From Mactromeris polynyma (Eukaryota > Mollusca > Bivalvia > Venerida > Mactridae): 64,000 nucleotides of DNA. The notes beneath the pieces are model-generated. The model saw only the letters and a program-made list of their open reading frames with translations. It was not told where the DNA came from and did not search any database. Positions 48,056-59,974 of the stretch are shown here, in pieces (within the stretch, counting starts at the first letter, position 1; each line of letters begins with the position of its first letter). The translations under genes and the position numbers were made by a program. The DNA is taken from assembly GCA_032209605.1 (NCBI GenBank), contig JASFXZ010000001.1:38940619-39004618 (forward strand), in the 5' to 3' direction.

Positions 48056-50620
48056 AAACACGCCAAGAATTCGACCCCATCTTCTAGAATGTTGGCCTAT
48101 TGCTTTTAAATGTGACTGTGACCGCCCATTAGGCATTAGCCGATCACCAAATTCTGTTGACACCTCAGGTGCTGATAAAAATGCTAATCAGTTCAAACCT
48201 GTTGATACAAAATTGACAAAGCCTAAGAAACAAAACATTCCTGAGCTCTTGGTTAAAAACTTACTTGTGGTTGCGTTTTTCGATAATTAGATAACTTCAT
48301 GTACCGTATGGTGCCTTGAGTGAACCAATCCCCAGGGCCTCATATAAATCAAAAAAAAAATCGAGACTACTCACTAAATATGTTGCCATTAAGTTGTTTC
48401 TGTCTTTACTCATTTACTAAGATGGGAACCAATATGTGGGAACCATCCTATACCATTTCTTATTCTTGAAAAAACTGACCAAAGCACACAGAGAAATGTG
48501 TAATAGAAGCTTGGGGGTATGAATCACAATCAGTTAAGTGGGAACTCATTAAGTAGGAACTATCTTATATCATTTGTACTCTAGAAATATTGACCAAAGC
48601 AGAGAGAAAAGTGCCTTGGAAGCTTGGGGCATGAGTCACAATGCATTTTACCAATAACTAAAGTGCAAAGTCTGAAGTTTAACAGGTACAATTCTGACCC
48701 AGGTATGAGCCACTGTTAACCTCAGTGTCATAACAGACCTGTACTTGTAATGTAAATGATGAAAGTTTGCTGTACTGCCTTGAAATTGGTGGGTGTAAAA
48801 TTTGGTGTTACATTGTCGGGGTCAAGAATTAGCGATTCTTCAATTCAACCAAAATTAAACCATGTGTCTTAGGCTGCCATATTAAGTCTGAATACAGGTG
48901 CTTTATATAATATTACACTACACATATTACACTCTTATTTACCTGCATAGGGAGTGAACTATAATACACACCTGGCTTAATAAACTAAAATTAAATCTTC
49001 TAACAATGTCAATTGATACAAAATTGCATGTTACAAGCAATATGTACCCCCAGAGCCTCGTAACTATACACACAGTTTTATAATGACAAGTTAGTTTTAT
49101 AAACAACTATTGTTCTGCTAATACATACCTTCATTAATTGAAAGATACAATTATAATTATCTGCTCAGCTCTCAAGCTGTCGATTTTTAATGTTATAATT
49201 ATGTTAATTGTTGATAATAAATTTCTTACAAAACATAATAATTATGATTATATGGAATTTAGTGGATGCAAAAAAAATCTGTAATTTTTATTTTCAGATC
49301 AAAATAAGCTCATTCAGCAACTGCTGCCCAACTGATATAACTTATATGTCTACAGGACTTTACCAATTTACCAATATGTGTTGACTTTCTTAAACTAGTT
49401 TACATATTTCCTGCTAATGAATTGTTTTTCAATAATATACGTTTAGAAAGCTAATAAAATTATCTCTTTATTATATTTTCGAATGATGTATAATGCTATA
49501 TATTGTGTTGTTAATACCTATTTATCTATTTATGGATCAATACAGTCATGCAGTTGTGTACTGTACATTTCGATCATTAAATAAGTGACTGCAATCAGGG
49601 AACGCAGTCCAACCAATATCTTTATATATAAAAGAGTGACATAATCTTTTAAAAAATTCACCAAAGAGTGTGATTGAGTCACCAATCATTAATGAATACT
49701 TTAAGCAAAAAATAATACAAAAAAATCTGAAAATTAAAATTTCAATACTAAAAAAAATTAAGTGTTCTGTAAATGTCTTTTCAATTTGTTTCTTTCTATG
49801 TTATTATTTTTTGTAAAGTCACTTTGAAGAAATGGTTGATGTTGCAAGTACTTTTCAATAGTACAGATGACAAGTCACATATCACTGTTCTCCAGCAATT
49901 TCTCAGGTGGGTACAGTACTATCATCGCAAGGTATACTGGTATACCTGATTCTCACTAAACTGTGCAACCCGAAATTTGCAATCCTTCATTTTGGCAATT
50001 TTTTATATTGGCGCTGCCTAGATGGATTTGGCGGATCAGTGTTACTTTACTGCCAATAAAGGGGAAATGAAATTGTCACCAATATTTCTGCACACAAGCA
50101 GTAGTTGACAAACTTGACAAACATGCTCAAAGGTGGCCAAACAAACAATAGGATTGATTATCTTGATTATTAACTTCCACATTTCAACAATGGAACACAC
50201 ATCTGTGACACAGTAGATTATGAACACTTCACTGGAGTGATAGACAGACGACAACATATTGTGTCTCATCATCTCATTTAATTGACAGCATACTAAACAT
50301 GTTGTGTAATATTATATGAAAGATTCATAACCCTATATCCAATCCAGGGGTAAAAGCACATGTTCACAACCAAACTCAACCTCAATATGTACCATATGTT
50401 TGAAAACCTCAGGATAGCTCTTCCTTCAAGCAATACATTTTCATACTGTGCATACATGCTTGAATCAAGTTATGTGGAATTCTATCCAATTGATAGTTGT
50501 CTAGTTAGCTATATTCTCGCTTGACAATATCTACTCAATTTTGAAAAACTCTGAATCGAGATGCCAACCTTAAAAATAGCAACAAACCATGACATCAAAC
50601 ATATTGTAAAGGACAGGTAA

Positions 50621-51908
50621 ATAGGACCACCATGATGTAACTCCAAAGCAATAAGACAGCAATGGTGTAACTCCAAAACAATAGAACCACCATGATGCAA
50701 CTTCAAAGCAATAGGACAGCAATGGTGTAACTCCAAAACAATAGGACCACCATGATGTAACACCAAAGCAATAGGACAGCAATGGTGTAAATCCAAAGCA
50801 ATAGGACAGCAATGGTGTAACTCCAAAACAATAGGACCACCATAATGTAACACCAAAGCAATAGGACAGCAATGGTGTAACTCCAAAACAATAGGACCAC
50901 CATGATGTAACACCAAAGCAATAGGACAGCAATGGTGTAAATCCAAAGCAATAGGACTGCAATGGCGTAACTCCAAAACAATAGGACCACCATGATGCAA
51001 CTCTAAAGCAAAAAGACAGCAATGGTGTAACTCCAAAACAATAGGACCACCATGATGTAACTCCAAAGCAATAGGATGGCAATGGTGTAACTCCAAAACA
51101 ATAGGACCACCATGATGTTACTCTAAAGCAATAGGATGGCAATGGTGTAACTCCAAAACAATAGGACCACCATGATGTTACTCTAAAGCAATAGGATGGC
51201 AATGGTCTTACTAAACGACAACAGGACCTCTATGATGTATCGGCAAAACAACAAGACCTATATGGTGTATCTGCAAAACAACAGGACCTATATGGTGTAA
51301 CTCAAAAACAACAGGACCACAATGGTGTAACTCTAAAACAACAGGACCTATATGGTGCAACTCTAAAACAATTGGACCACAATGGTATTTTTCGAAAACA
51401 AAAGGACCTCTATCTCTATGGTGTAACTCTTAAACAACATGACCTCTATGGTGTAACTCTTAAACAACATGACCTCTATGGTGTAACTCTTAAACAACAT
51501 GACCTCTATGGTGTAACTCTTAAACAACTTGACCTCTATGGTGTAACTCTTAAACAACATGACCTCTATGGTGTAACTCTTAAACAACATGATCTCTATG
51601 ATGTAACTCTTAAACAACATGACCTCTATGGTGTAACTCTTAAACAACTTGACCTGTATGGTGTAACTCTTAAACAACATGACCTCCATGGTGTAACTCT
51701 TAAACAACATGACCTCTATGGTGTAACTCTTAAACAACTTGACCTGTATTGTGTAACTCTTAAACAACTTGACCTCTATGGTGTAACTCTTAAACAACAT
51801 GACCTCTATGGTGTAACTCTTAAACAACATGACCTCTATGGTGTAACTCTTAAACAACTTGACCTCTATGGTGTAACTCTTAAACAACATGACCTCTATG
51901 ACGGAATC
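50621..51908. repeat. 30-bp minisatellite, about 43 copies, two domains
   Basis: In the first domain (50621-51220) two unit types, 'aggaccaccatgatgtaact' and 'aggacagcaatggtgtaact', largely alternate, giving a 60-bp higher-order unit. In the second domain (51400-51905) an almost uniform unit, 'gtgtaactcttaaacaacat' plus 'gacctctatg', is repeated. The transition around 51220-51400 is degenerate. Long frames on both strands are a by-product of a period divisible by 3. Confidence 0.97.
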
Positions 51909-52089
51909 TGGAAAAGGACAACCACTGGAACATTCACATGAAATTATTTTTAAATTGGACCAATGGTTTCTGACAACATTATTTTTAAGTTCCCCCTATA
52001 TACAAATACGGAAAAGTGACAACATCCCCTGGCGGTCATTTTTAAGGTACCAACTTGTCTGACAAGAAGCTTTATATATAGAGAGAACT

Positions 52090-52304
52090 AAACATATAGA
52101 ATAAACGGAGAACTAACCCCACCCCCGACAGACATGTTTTTTACAAACCCACATGGCTTAAAGGTTTTTGCTAGAAGATCACCCGAGAAATATTTCTGCG
52201 AAATTTGGCCATGGAACCACTTGGATGAAAGTTGCACGACGACAGAAACAGGGCAATTGCAATAGCTCATTCTTGAGCATTTCGTGCTTAGGTGAGCTAA
52301 AAAA
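52090..52304. repeat. Dispersed repeat ending 'aggtgagctaaaaa'
   Basis: Contains 'acaaacccacatggctta', 'gaaatttggccatggaacca' and 'gcaattgcaatagctcattc', and closes with 'cttaggtgagctaaaaa', the same terminal motif as at 27.97 kb. Confidence 0.5.
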
Positions 52305-52779
52305 TAATGAAACGACATAATGGAAGCCAGCTTTAGGAATTTTGTTCAAAATTTATGATGCTTCTTTTATAATTTATTGCCTCCAGCTTAATTTTCTCCA
52401 TCTAAATAAATAACTTGTCATTGATTTCAATAGAAACTCTTTGAATGCTAATATTACCAATCATGCGACAATGAATCAGATGCTTACGGAATAAATAAAT
52501 GACATACCCTAGTACATCTAAGATAATTAGTCACAAAACAATATTATACAGAAGCAATAATGGTGTGTAATCTCCAGAATACAGCTGCTTCCATACTGTT
52601 TCATTTGTCATATTCGCATCACCAACACACTTTAACAGCATGATATAACGATGATGTAGCAAATATCAGACATCTGGTTGCATACAGTGGCATAAAAGAT
52701 TACAATGATGTACAGTGTATTAGAACTTACTTCATACAGGTAGCTATTGCATGATAAGGATTCCTGTACAATATCAACA

Positions 52780-52997
52780 CAGGGTTCTCCCTAGGATTTT
52801 TCAGCTAGGGGTCCTTGGACCCTTCTGTTCGATAAATTGGGGGTCCTTAGTAAATTTGTAGGGTCCCAGATATGTAGTTTACAGTTGACAAAAGTTTATT
52901 TTAGGGGTCCCAGTGATGCAGTTAGTTGAAAATTGAAGTCCCTAGAACGAAAAGGGAGTCAGGGACTCAAGATTTATGCATCAGGGAAATCCCTCTG
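52780..52997 (+). mobile_element. hAT-like MITE family D, uninterrupted copy
   Basis: Begins CAGGGTTCTCCCTAGGATTT and ends GGAAATCCCTCTG; the ends are imperfect inverted repeats. It carries the empty site 'ccagatatg' for the hairpin element. Confidence 0.65.
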
Positions 52998-53062
52998 TAA
53001 ACATGATTTTCGAAGGAAAAAGAGAACAGTCAGAAGTCATTGATTATCAGACAAGAAAGTCA

Positions 53063-54366
53063 TGTACTATCACTTATTTGTAAATGTATCCTGTACTATT
53101 ACTGATTTGGTGTATATCATACTATATGTAACCTGTACTATTACTGAGATGGTGTACATGTATCCTGTACTATTACTGATTTGGTGTATATCATACTATA
53201 TGTAACCTGTACTATTACTGAGATGGTGTACATGTATCCTGTACTATTACTGATTTGGTGTATATCATACTATATGTAACCTGTACTATTACTGAGATGG
53301 TGTACATGTATCCTGTACTATTACTTATTTGGTGTACATGTATCCTGTACTATTACTGATTTGGTGTATATGTATCCTGTACTATTACTGGTTTGGTGTA
53401 CATGTATCCTGTACTATTACTTATTTGGTGTACATGTATCCTGTACTATTACTGAGTTGGTGTACATGTATCCTGTACTATTACTGATTTGCTGTATATG
53501 TATCCTGTACTATTACTGAGTTGGTGTACATGTATCCTGTACTATTACTGAATTGGTGTACATGTATCCTGTACTATTACTGATTTGGTGTACATGTAAC
53601 CTGTACTATTTCTTATTTGGTGTACATGTATCCTGTACTATTACTGAGTTGGTGTACATGTATCCTGCACTATTACTGAGTTGGTGTACATGTATCCTGT
53701 ACTATTACTGAGTTGGTGTACATGTATCCTGTACTATTACTGGTTTGGTGTATATGTATCCTGTACTATTACTGAGTTGGTGTACATGTATCCTGTACTA
53801 TCACTGATTTGGTGTACATGTATCCTGTACTATTACTGGTTTGGTGTATATGTATCCTGTACTATTACTGATTTGGTGTATATGTATCCTGTACTATTAC
53901 TGATTTGGTGTATATGTATCCTGTACTATTACTGATTTGGTGTATATGTATCCTGTACTATTACTGGTTTGGTGTATATGTATCCTGTACTATTACTGGT
54001 TTGGTGTACATGTATCCTGTACTATTACTGATTTGGTGTATATGTATCCTGTACTATCACTGATTTGGTGTACATGTATCCTGTACTATTACTGATTTGG
54101 TGTACATGTATCTTGTACTATTACTGATTTGGTGTACATGTATCTTGTACTATTACTGAGATGGTGTACATGTATCCTGTACTATTACTGATTTGGTGTA
54201 CATGTATCCTGTACTATTACTGATTTGGTGTACATGTATCTTGTACTATTACTGATTTGGTGTATATGTATCCTGTACTATCACTGATTTGGTGTACATG
54301 TATCCTGTACTATCACTGATTTGCTGTATATGTATCCTGTACTATCACTGATTTGCTGTATACGTA
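53063..54366. repeat. 32-bp minisatellite, about 40 copies
   Basis: Unit 'ggtgtacatgtatcctgtac' plus 'tattactgattt'. Successive 'tatcctgtac' starts at 53341 and 53373 give 32 bp. The first ~240 bp show a longer repeat containing 'tatatcatactatatgtaac'. Because 32 is not divisible by 3, the frame rotates and the open frames are incidental. Confidence 0.96.
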
Positions 54367-55713
54367 TGTCTCCTTTGTTTGCAACAATTGAATTTCATGC
54401 CATTTCTCAAAAGACTTTTGTTACAATGGACCCTCTTCTGTATTATTTTGTCCCCCGTCTAATAAAGTTACACAGGACCCCACTGGAAAGGTATGAGATC
54501 AAAATAATGTATTTCAATGTATGTTTTTGCAAACTATCTTAACATTACCCTCAATTTCTTAAACTTGTGTTGTGTTTTTAAGAGCTTTGATTTACTATTG
54601 TGGTCAGTCAGTATTAATTCCTTTTATTTTCTCTAAGCTTTTTAATAGCGATTCTTAAAATTATTGTGTTTTAAATTGCATTGTATCGATGTACTGTGTA
54701 GATGATCTTGTACCTAAATAAATACATCTGGAACTTGGTCACGTAAAACACCCTGGATGACTCAAATTGCTAACTTCATTATCGCCTTATTTGATCATGC
54801 ATGTAATATTAACACATTTGTGACAACTGTGCTACAAATAAATATACTCTATGCCAGACCTTTCCAACTTACACTGTGTTGGTTCTCCTTTTGTATCATG
54901 ACATAAATAAATCTGCAGAGGCGGAGAGGGCGCAAATATAAAGTACAAGTGCACTTTTGGCTGAAGTTTACTGGCAGAAAAGTAACCATATGTTTATAAT
55001 TTTAATGTCAAACTAAAATATCATATATATAATGAACGAACAGAAATTAATTGCTTTTTTATTTAATTTTTATACAATGCACAGAATAATATATACCGTA
55101 GGTCTATTTGAAATAAGATTTTTTTTACTGTCTATCTTATCACATTATCCTGCATGTTTTTATTTTTGCTTTTGTACATACTGAATAATAAAACATCAAA
55201 TATGTAACAAAACAGCAGTTGACTAGATTTACCCTGGACTCGAACAAATTCCTTAAAGTGTTCTATAATGTGTTTTTTTCAACATTTTGGGAATGAGGCT
55301 GGGGCCTTTCAGATTGGGAAAAATGCGTTGTTTGTACTAAAACTGAGAATTTTAACATTCTTTAAAAAAAAAAAGATTTCTGTCAGCAATAGATAAACTA
55401 GTCCACAGATAGAAAAAAAAAACAACATATAATGAATTTGAAACATAAATGTGATAGTGGAACATCATAAGCTTCATAAGGAAGTAACTGTTGTGTCCAT
55501 GTATAACTAGAATTTAACAGATCTCTCTCTCATGTCCCGAAAGATATCATATAAGGAATTTTCATTGAAATTTTGGGAATGAAACAAATGTTTTGCCATT
55601 GGGAAAGGGCCCCAATTTCGTCCACAAATGGGCCCAAACACTGAGAATGGATGTACTGACCAAATCAATGCATTAAACACATTGTGATGTAAGCTACATA
55701 AACTTCATAATAC

Positions 55714-55812
55714 CTGTCCACTAAGTTGTCTTTCAACTCGAGCATACAACACAGTCCCCGCCTTGGCTTTAAGGGTTGTTGTCGGCGAAGGTCCCATCAC
55801 CCTTTACCATTG
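55714..55812 (-). other. Exon-like GC-rich block with canonical splice sites, non-coding
   Basis: On the minus strand a strong polypyrimidine acceptor (ttattttttttcag) precedes 99 nt of clearly higher GC and CpG content. The block ends in ACAG followed by a GTATTA donor. All three frames contain a stop (TAA in two, TGA in the third), so it cannot be a coding internal exon. It could be a 5'-UTR exon (for example of the TRPM gene 34 kb downstream), an lncRNA exon, or the end of a repeat family. Sequence alone does not decide. Confidence 0.35.
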
Positions 55813-58364
55813 CTGAAAAAAAATAAAAAAGCCATCAGTGCATGTAGATTTTTATTGGTTTATATAATAAATGCCACTGTGGACATTAAGTAACACCCTG
55901 GTATTATTCTCTATAGTTCACTAGTGAAATAGTTACCAGTATATAACACAAGGTTACGTACAATGTAGCAGAGATTTCTGCCCTTTTTTACCCTTAAAGA
56001 AATGCAGATACTAAGACACATATGCAACTAACAACAATACTTACTAAGATTCATAGAATATCATTTACCTCAATACTTGAAATATGATACCAATAGATAA
56101 CTCGTTCCTTGTACTAACCAGGCTTCCATATTCTCACAGTAAATTTGTTTGTGGCACTATTCATTCAAACCTAACTACCAACAAAAAGTTACTTTATATT
56201 TATTCAACCAAGATGAGGAAAATTTAATTTAATTTTCAAGGTAACATGCACGGAGAAACCAGGCTAAACTTATGTAAACCCCACTATTTGTTTCTGGATT
56301 GTTTATAGTAATGATAAGTTTATTTTGACATCAACATCACACGACCTACTTTTACGAACGAAACCTTAAAAGTCAAATGGTTATTATTTATAACAACCTT
56401 CTTGCACCATCCAAAGAGGAAATACATCAACAGTAGAGTGCTCTCCCTTTACTGTGAAGAATCAACATGGCTGCCTAATGAAGCATGCTTACAGATACTT
56501 GCAAAATGAGTCAAGTATTTAATGGATATAACTTGCACAAAACATGTGAAATTAATCAAATCTCTTAAGAACTATTGCTAGGTGTCAACAATTATCCAAT
56601 ACATGCTTAATTCCATAGCAATATGAGACAATAAACATCCATTTAGTCGAAATCAACAGCAAAAAAACATTCAAAAAGGTCAACACCAAAGTGTCAATAC
56701 TTGGCATGTGTTATCAGTGGACTCTGGACTTTTTCAAAATTGACAATCCCAAATCCCATCCGAAATATCCCATTCATCAGGACAATAATTTAACTTAAAA
56801 TTGTTTGTTTAGCATATCCTTACATACCCATGAAAATGGCCTCTACTACCTAAATATTTTGAGGAGAATGAGAGGAATTAATTTTTCCAGCAGCATATTA
56901 ATAGTAAACACTACTACATGTATGACAATAAAAAATAATTATATAAAAACTAATTACCTAATTTTTTTAGGGTATGGTTATGCCAAACCAACGATGTTTC
57001 AGGATGGCCTAGATGTACAGTTAAAACTTGTTCAATTCTATATACTATGAAAGGGCACAGTATCATGCCACGCTACAAACATTGATCAACAATGAAAATG
57101 TAAGTGTATCGTGTACGAACAACCAAAACAATCTCATTATTCTGTATTTATCTGCCAAGCTGTGAAGTTTTAGTACTAGACAGAGCATGAAAACACCAGT
57201 GTATCTAATTAATTGGAGAGGGTGCAGCCCCGAGACTAATTTAGATATCCATTTGTTTTCACTCTTTCTGTTTTGTATCATAGTCCAATCATAAAATGTG
57301 TATGTAGAGACAGGGACTTCTTTTTGTTATCATGAGATGTAACTGACATATATGCAATTAAGCAGGCATGAAATCCATCGTGGTTGTGAAATTGGAAATC
57401 CCAAGAAATTTAACCAATCAAGTAAACGTAGCATGCACTGTGATTGTGAACCCTTTGATTTTGAACCAATCCTGGTAAAGGATTGATATATAATGTCGCT
57501 TTAGTCAACAGTGCATTTACTATAACAGAGCGGGTATCTACCCGTAATTACCGCATAATTAGTTAATGCACTCGGGTCCTTAAATAATCACTTCCCCCTT
57601 CTTCACTAAACTTTGAAGTTAGCTCCGCCTCTCCAGATACTGTACAACACTACAAACTTAAAAGAAATCTACCAAAACTATGACAAAATGTGTACATAAC
57701 ATTTTTTTGCCCCATTCACAATCACCAAAAGTATGCTTTTTTTCACAAAAACTAGGCTTAAAATTCACAATTCATGCTACTTGATTTTTTTTTTTTTTTT
57801 TTTATGTTCAGGGTTTTGTATACGAATGTTGATCAATCTGACTAACAGTATTTTTAACTGCTATGCTATAGATGAATACACTGCTAGCCTGTAGTGTACT
57901 ACATGATGTCATGTAAATCAGTATCTTTTTATTTTAAGCAAACTATGATATTCACAATTATGGGCAATTCGACGCTATTTTCACAATTCTACAGGCCCCG
58001 GCCCAATTCACAAAAGGGTGGAAAAAATCACTGATAATGTATCCTGTGTTACAAGACTGATGTGAAGGTCTCAGTATCACACAGGCAGTGGCTGTCACAA
58101 TGGACAAAATCCAGAATTCACCAAAATGGGTTCAAACTTAGTAAGTTTAATTTTAGATCTATTGAAGTTCAGTCCAATGTTAAATCCTGTCTTTGTTTTC
58201 ACTGCAATTCCAGCACAATGTTAACTGTATACTGTTGGTTATACGGCAGGATAAAAGGGAAATACCCATATATTTATACCAATCTGGAGTATATCTTTTA
58301 GACCATAATGTACAGATTCTACAAGAAATAAAATGGAATAATAAATAGAGCTGTGACCCTGTCA

Positions 58365-59200
58365 TCAAAAGAAACAATATCGATATATCATTGATATATT
58401 TTCGTCGATCGATTATCGATGCAAAATCAGTACTTAATATGTATAATAAATACATGCCTGAAATCATCAAAAAATCACCCAAAACAAAAATGGCAGCTAG
58501 TGCACTGTCACAAGGTTATGTCTAAAACTTTGCTGCATCCACCAAATGTGTTCAAGGAACAAGAGATCCCTGCTCTACTGGCAGGCCAAATTTTGTCACT
58601 TTTTGTCTTTATGTTCTTTTATTGAGGCTCTATTGATTACAGAAAGCTTGCCAATTTTAAGGGCCATAATGCAGTCATGCATGCGCAGATCTGTCTGTTT
58701 TTCAAAAGGAACCAAGGTCTCATGGACATCAAACAACTGTCCAAGTTTAGTGAAGATCAATAAAAAAATGGAAGCTCTATTCACAAGCTCATGTATTTAG
58801 CAATTTTGGCATTTTCAAGGGGCCATAACCCCCTCATTCATGAGCGGATCCAGCTGGTTTTCCAAAGGAACTGAGCACTCATGGATCTTTAATAGTAACT
58901 ACTGTACAAGGTGCTTTTGTGTTCACAATTTTAAAGGGCCATAATCCAACTACACATGGTCATATCAGGCTGGTTTTTGAAAGGAACCGAGATCTATGTA
59001 GAAATATCTAACTATTGTATAAGTTTATTAAACATTGGATAATACATGAAGGCTCTATTGTGTTCTCAAGCTCTATTTTAGCAATTTTGACAATTTCAAG
59101 GGCCATAATCCAGTAATGAATGGGCAGATCTGGCTGATTTTCAAAAGGAACCAAGCTCTCATGGATGTCTAACTACTGTATAAGTAGTATTAGCTGACCA
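58365..59200 (+). repeat. Dispersed repeat C, copy 2, followed by ~4 diverged tandem units
   Basis: 58365-58565 is the inverted partner of 36150-36300. From about 58600 to 59190, diverged units of roughly 150-220 bp repeat 'gggccataat', 'gg(c/t)tg(a/g)ttttc.aaaggaac' and 'ctcatgga' in order. Non-coding. Confidence 0.55.
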
Positions 59201-59774
59201 CACTTTCAGCAAAGGAGCCTGACAACTAAACATCCTCTTGTCTCCTCCAAACACATTAAACATTTCTAGATCATTATAATCCAACAATTACTACTCTGCT
59301 GATGAAAAAATTAGATATACTAGGAGTTTTTGGATAACAAGGAAAACTAGGGGCAGTTTAAGAAACTGTTTAAGGAAAACTAGCAAAAACTAGACACACT
59401 GGAGCCTGATTATACAATAATCACGACTAGTGATGACAGAGTTTCCAGTTTGCTAATACATGGAAGGCACCAAAGGACTGCAGTACATGTCAGAAGAAGT
59501 GTATGTTGTGTAAGACTATACAGTGATGTCGGCAAATGAAATGAAAATTAAAAATTCTCAGGTTGCCAGATCAGAGCTGAAATGTGTTAATGAACAACTC
59601 AGATTTAGACCTGACCTTATGTCAACTAGAAACCAAACCATCGACGTGTGATAAACACCACTAAAATATCGTGCGCATAAAAAAGACATGACGGTACTAC
59701 CTGTGAACTGGACTAAACTTTGAATTCCAAAATAGGCCTAATAACATGAACATTTAAATGTTCAATCATATAAA

Positions 59775-59974
59775 NNNNNNNNNNNNNNNNNNNNNNNNNN
59801 NNNNNNNNNNNNNNNNNNNNNNNNNNNNNNNNNNNNNNNNNNNNNNNNNNNNNNNNNNNNNNNNNNNNNNNNNNNNNNNNNNNNNNNNNNNNNNNNNNNN
59901 NNNNNNNNNNNNNNNNNNNNNNNNNNNNNNNNNNNNNNNNNNNNNNNNNNNNNNNNNNNNNNNNNNNNNNNNNN
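59775..59974. other. Assembly gap (200 N)
   Basis: Exactly 200 N, a round number that suggests a placeholder size. Satellite sequence begins at the right edge of the gap. Frames spanning it are meaningless. Confidence 0.99.

Larger units (their letters stand above)
21881..59774. other. Upstream/intergenic DNA without a recognised protein gene
   Basis: No stretch here gave a recognisable host protein domain on either strand. Contents are listed separately: minisatellites, MITEs, DNA transposon remnants, tRNA-like SINEs and a 99-nt exon-like block. I see nothing specific in 24.3-26.0, 30.4-31.2, 37.6-40.2, 42.8-44.0, 48.3-50.6 and 54.4-55.6 kb beyond AT-rich unique-looking sequence and short low-complexity tracts. 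Non-coding 5' exons of TRPM could lie here. Confidence 0.5.

Noticed and set aside
50509..51941. Frames of ~175-210 codons in three frames over the 30-bp array
   Set aside because: By-product of a period divisible by 3; no start context, domain or splice structure.
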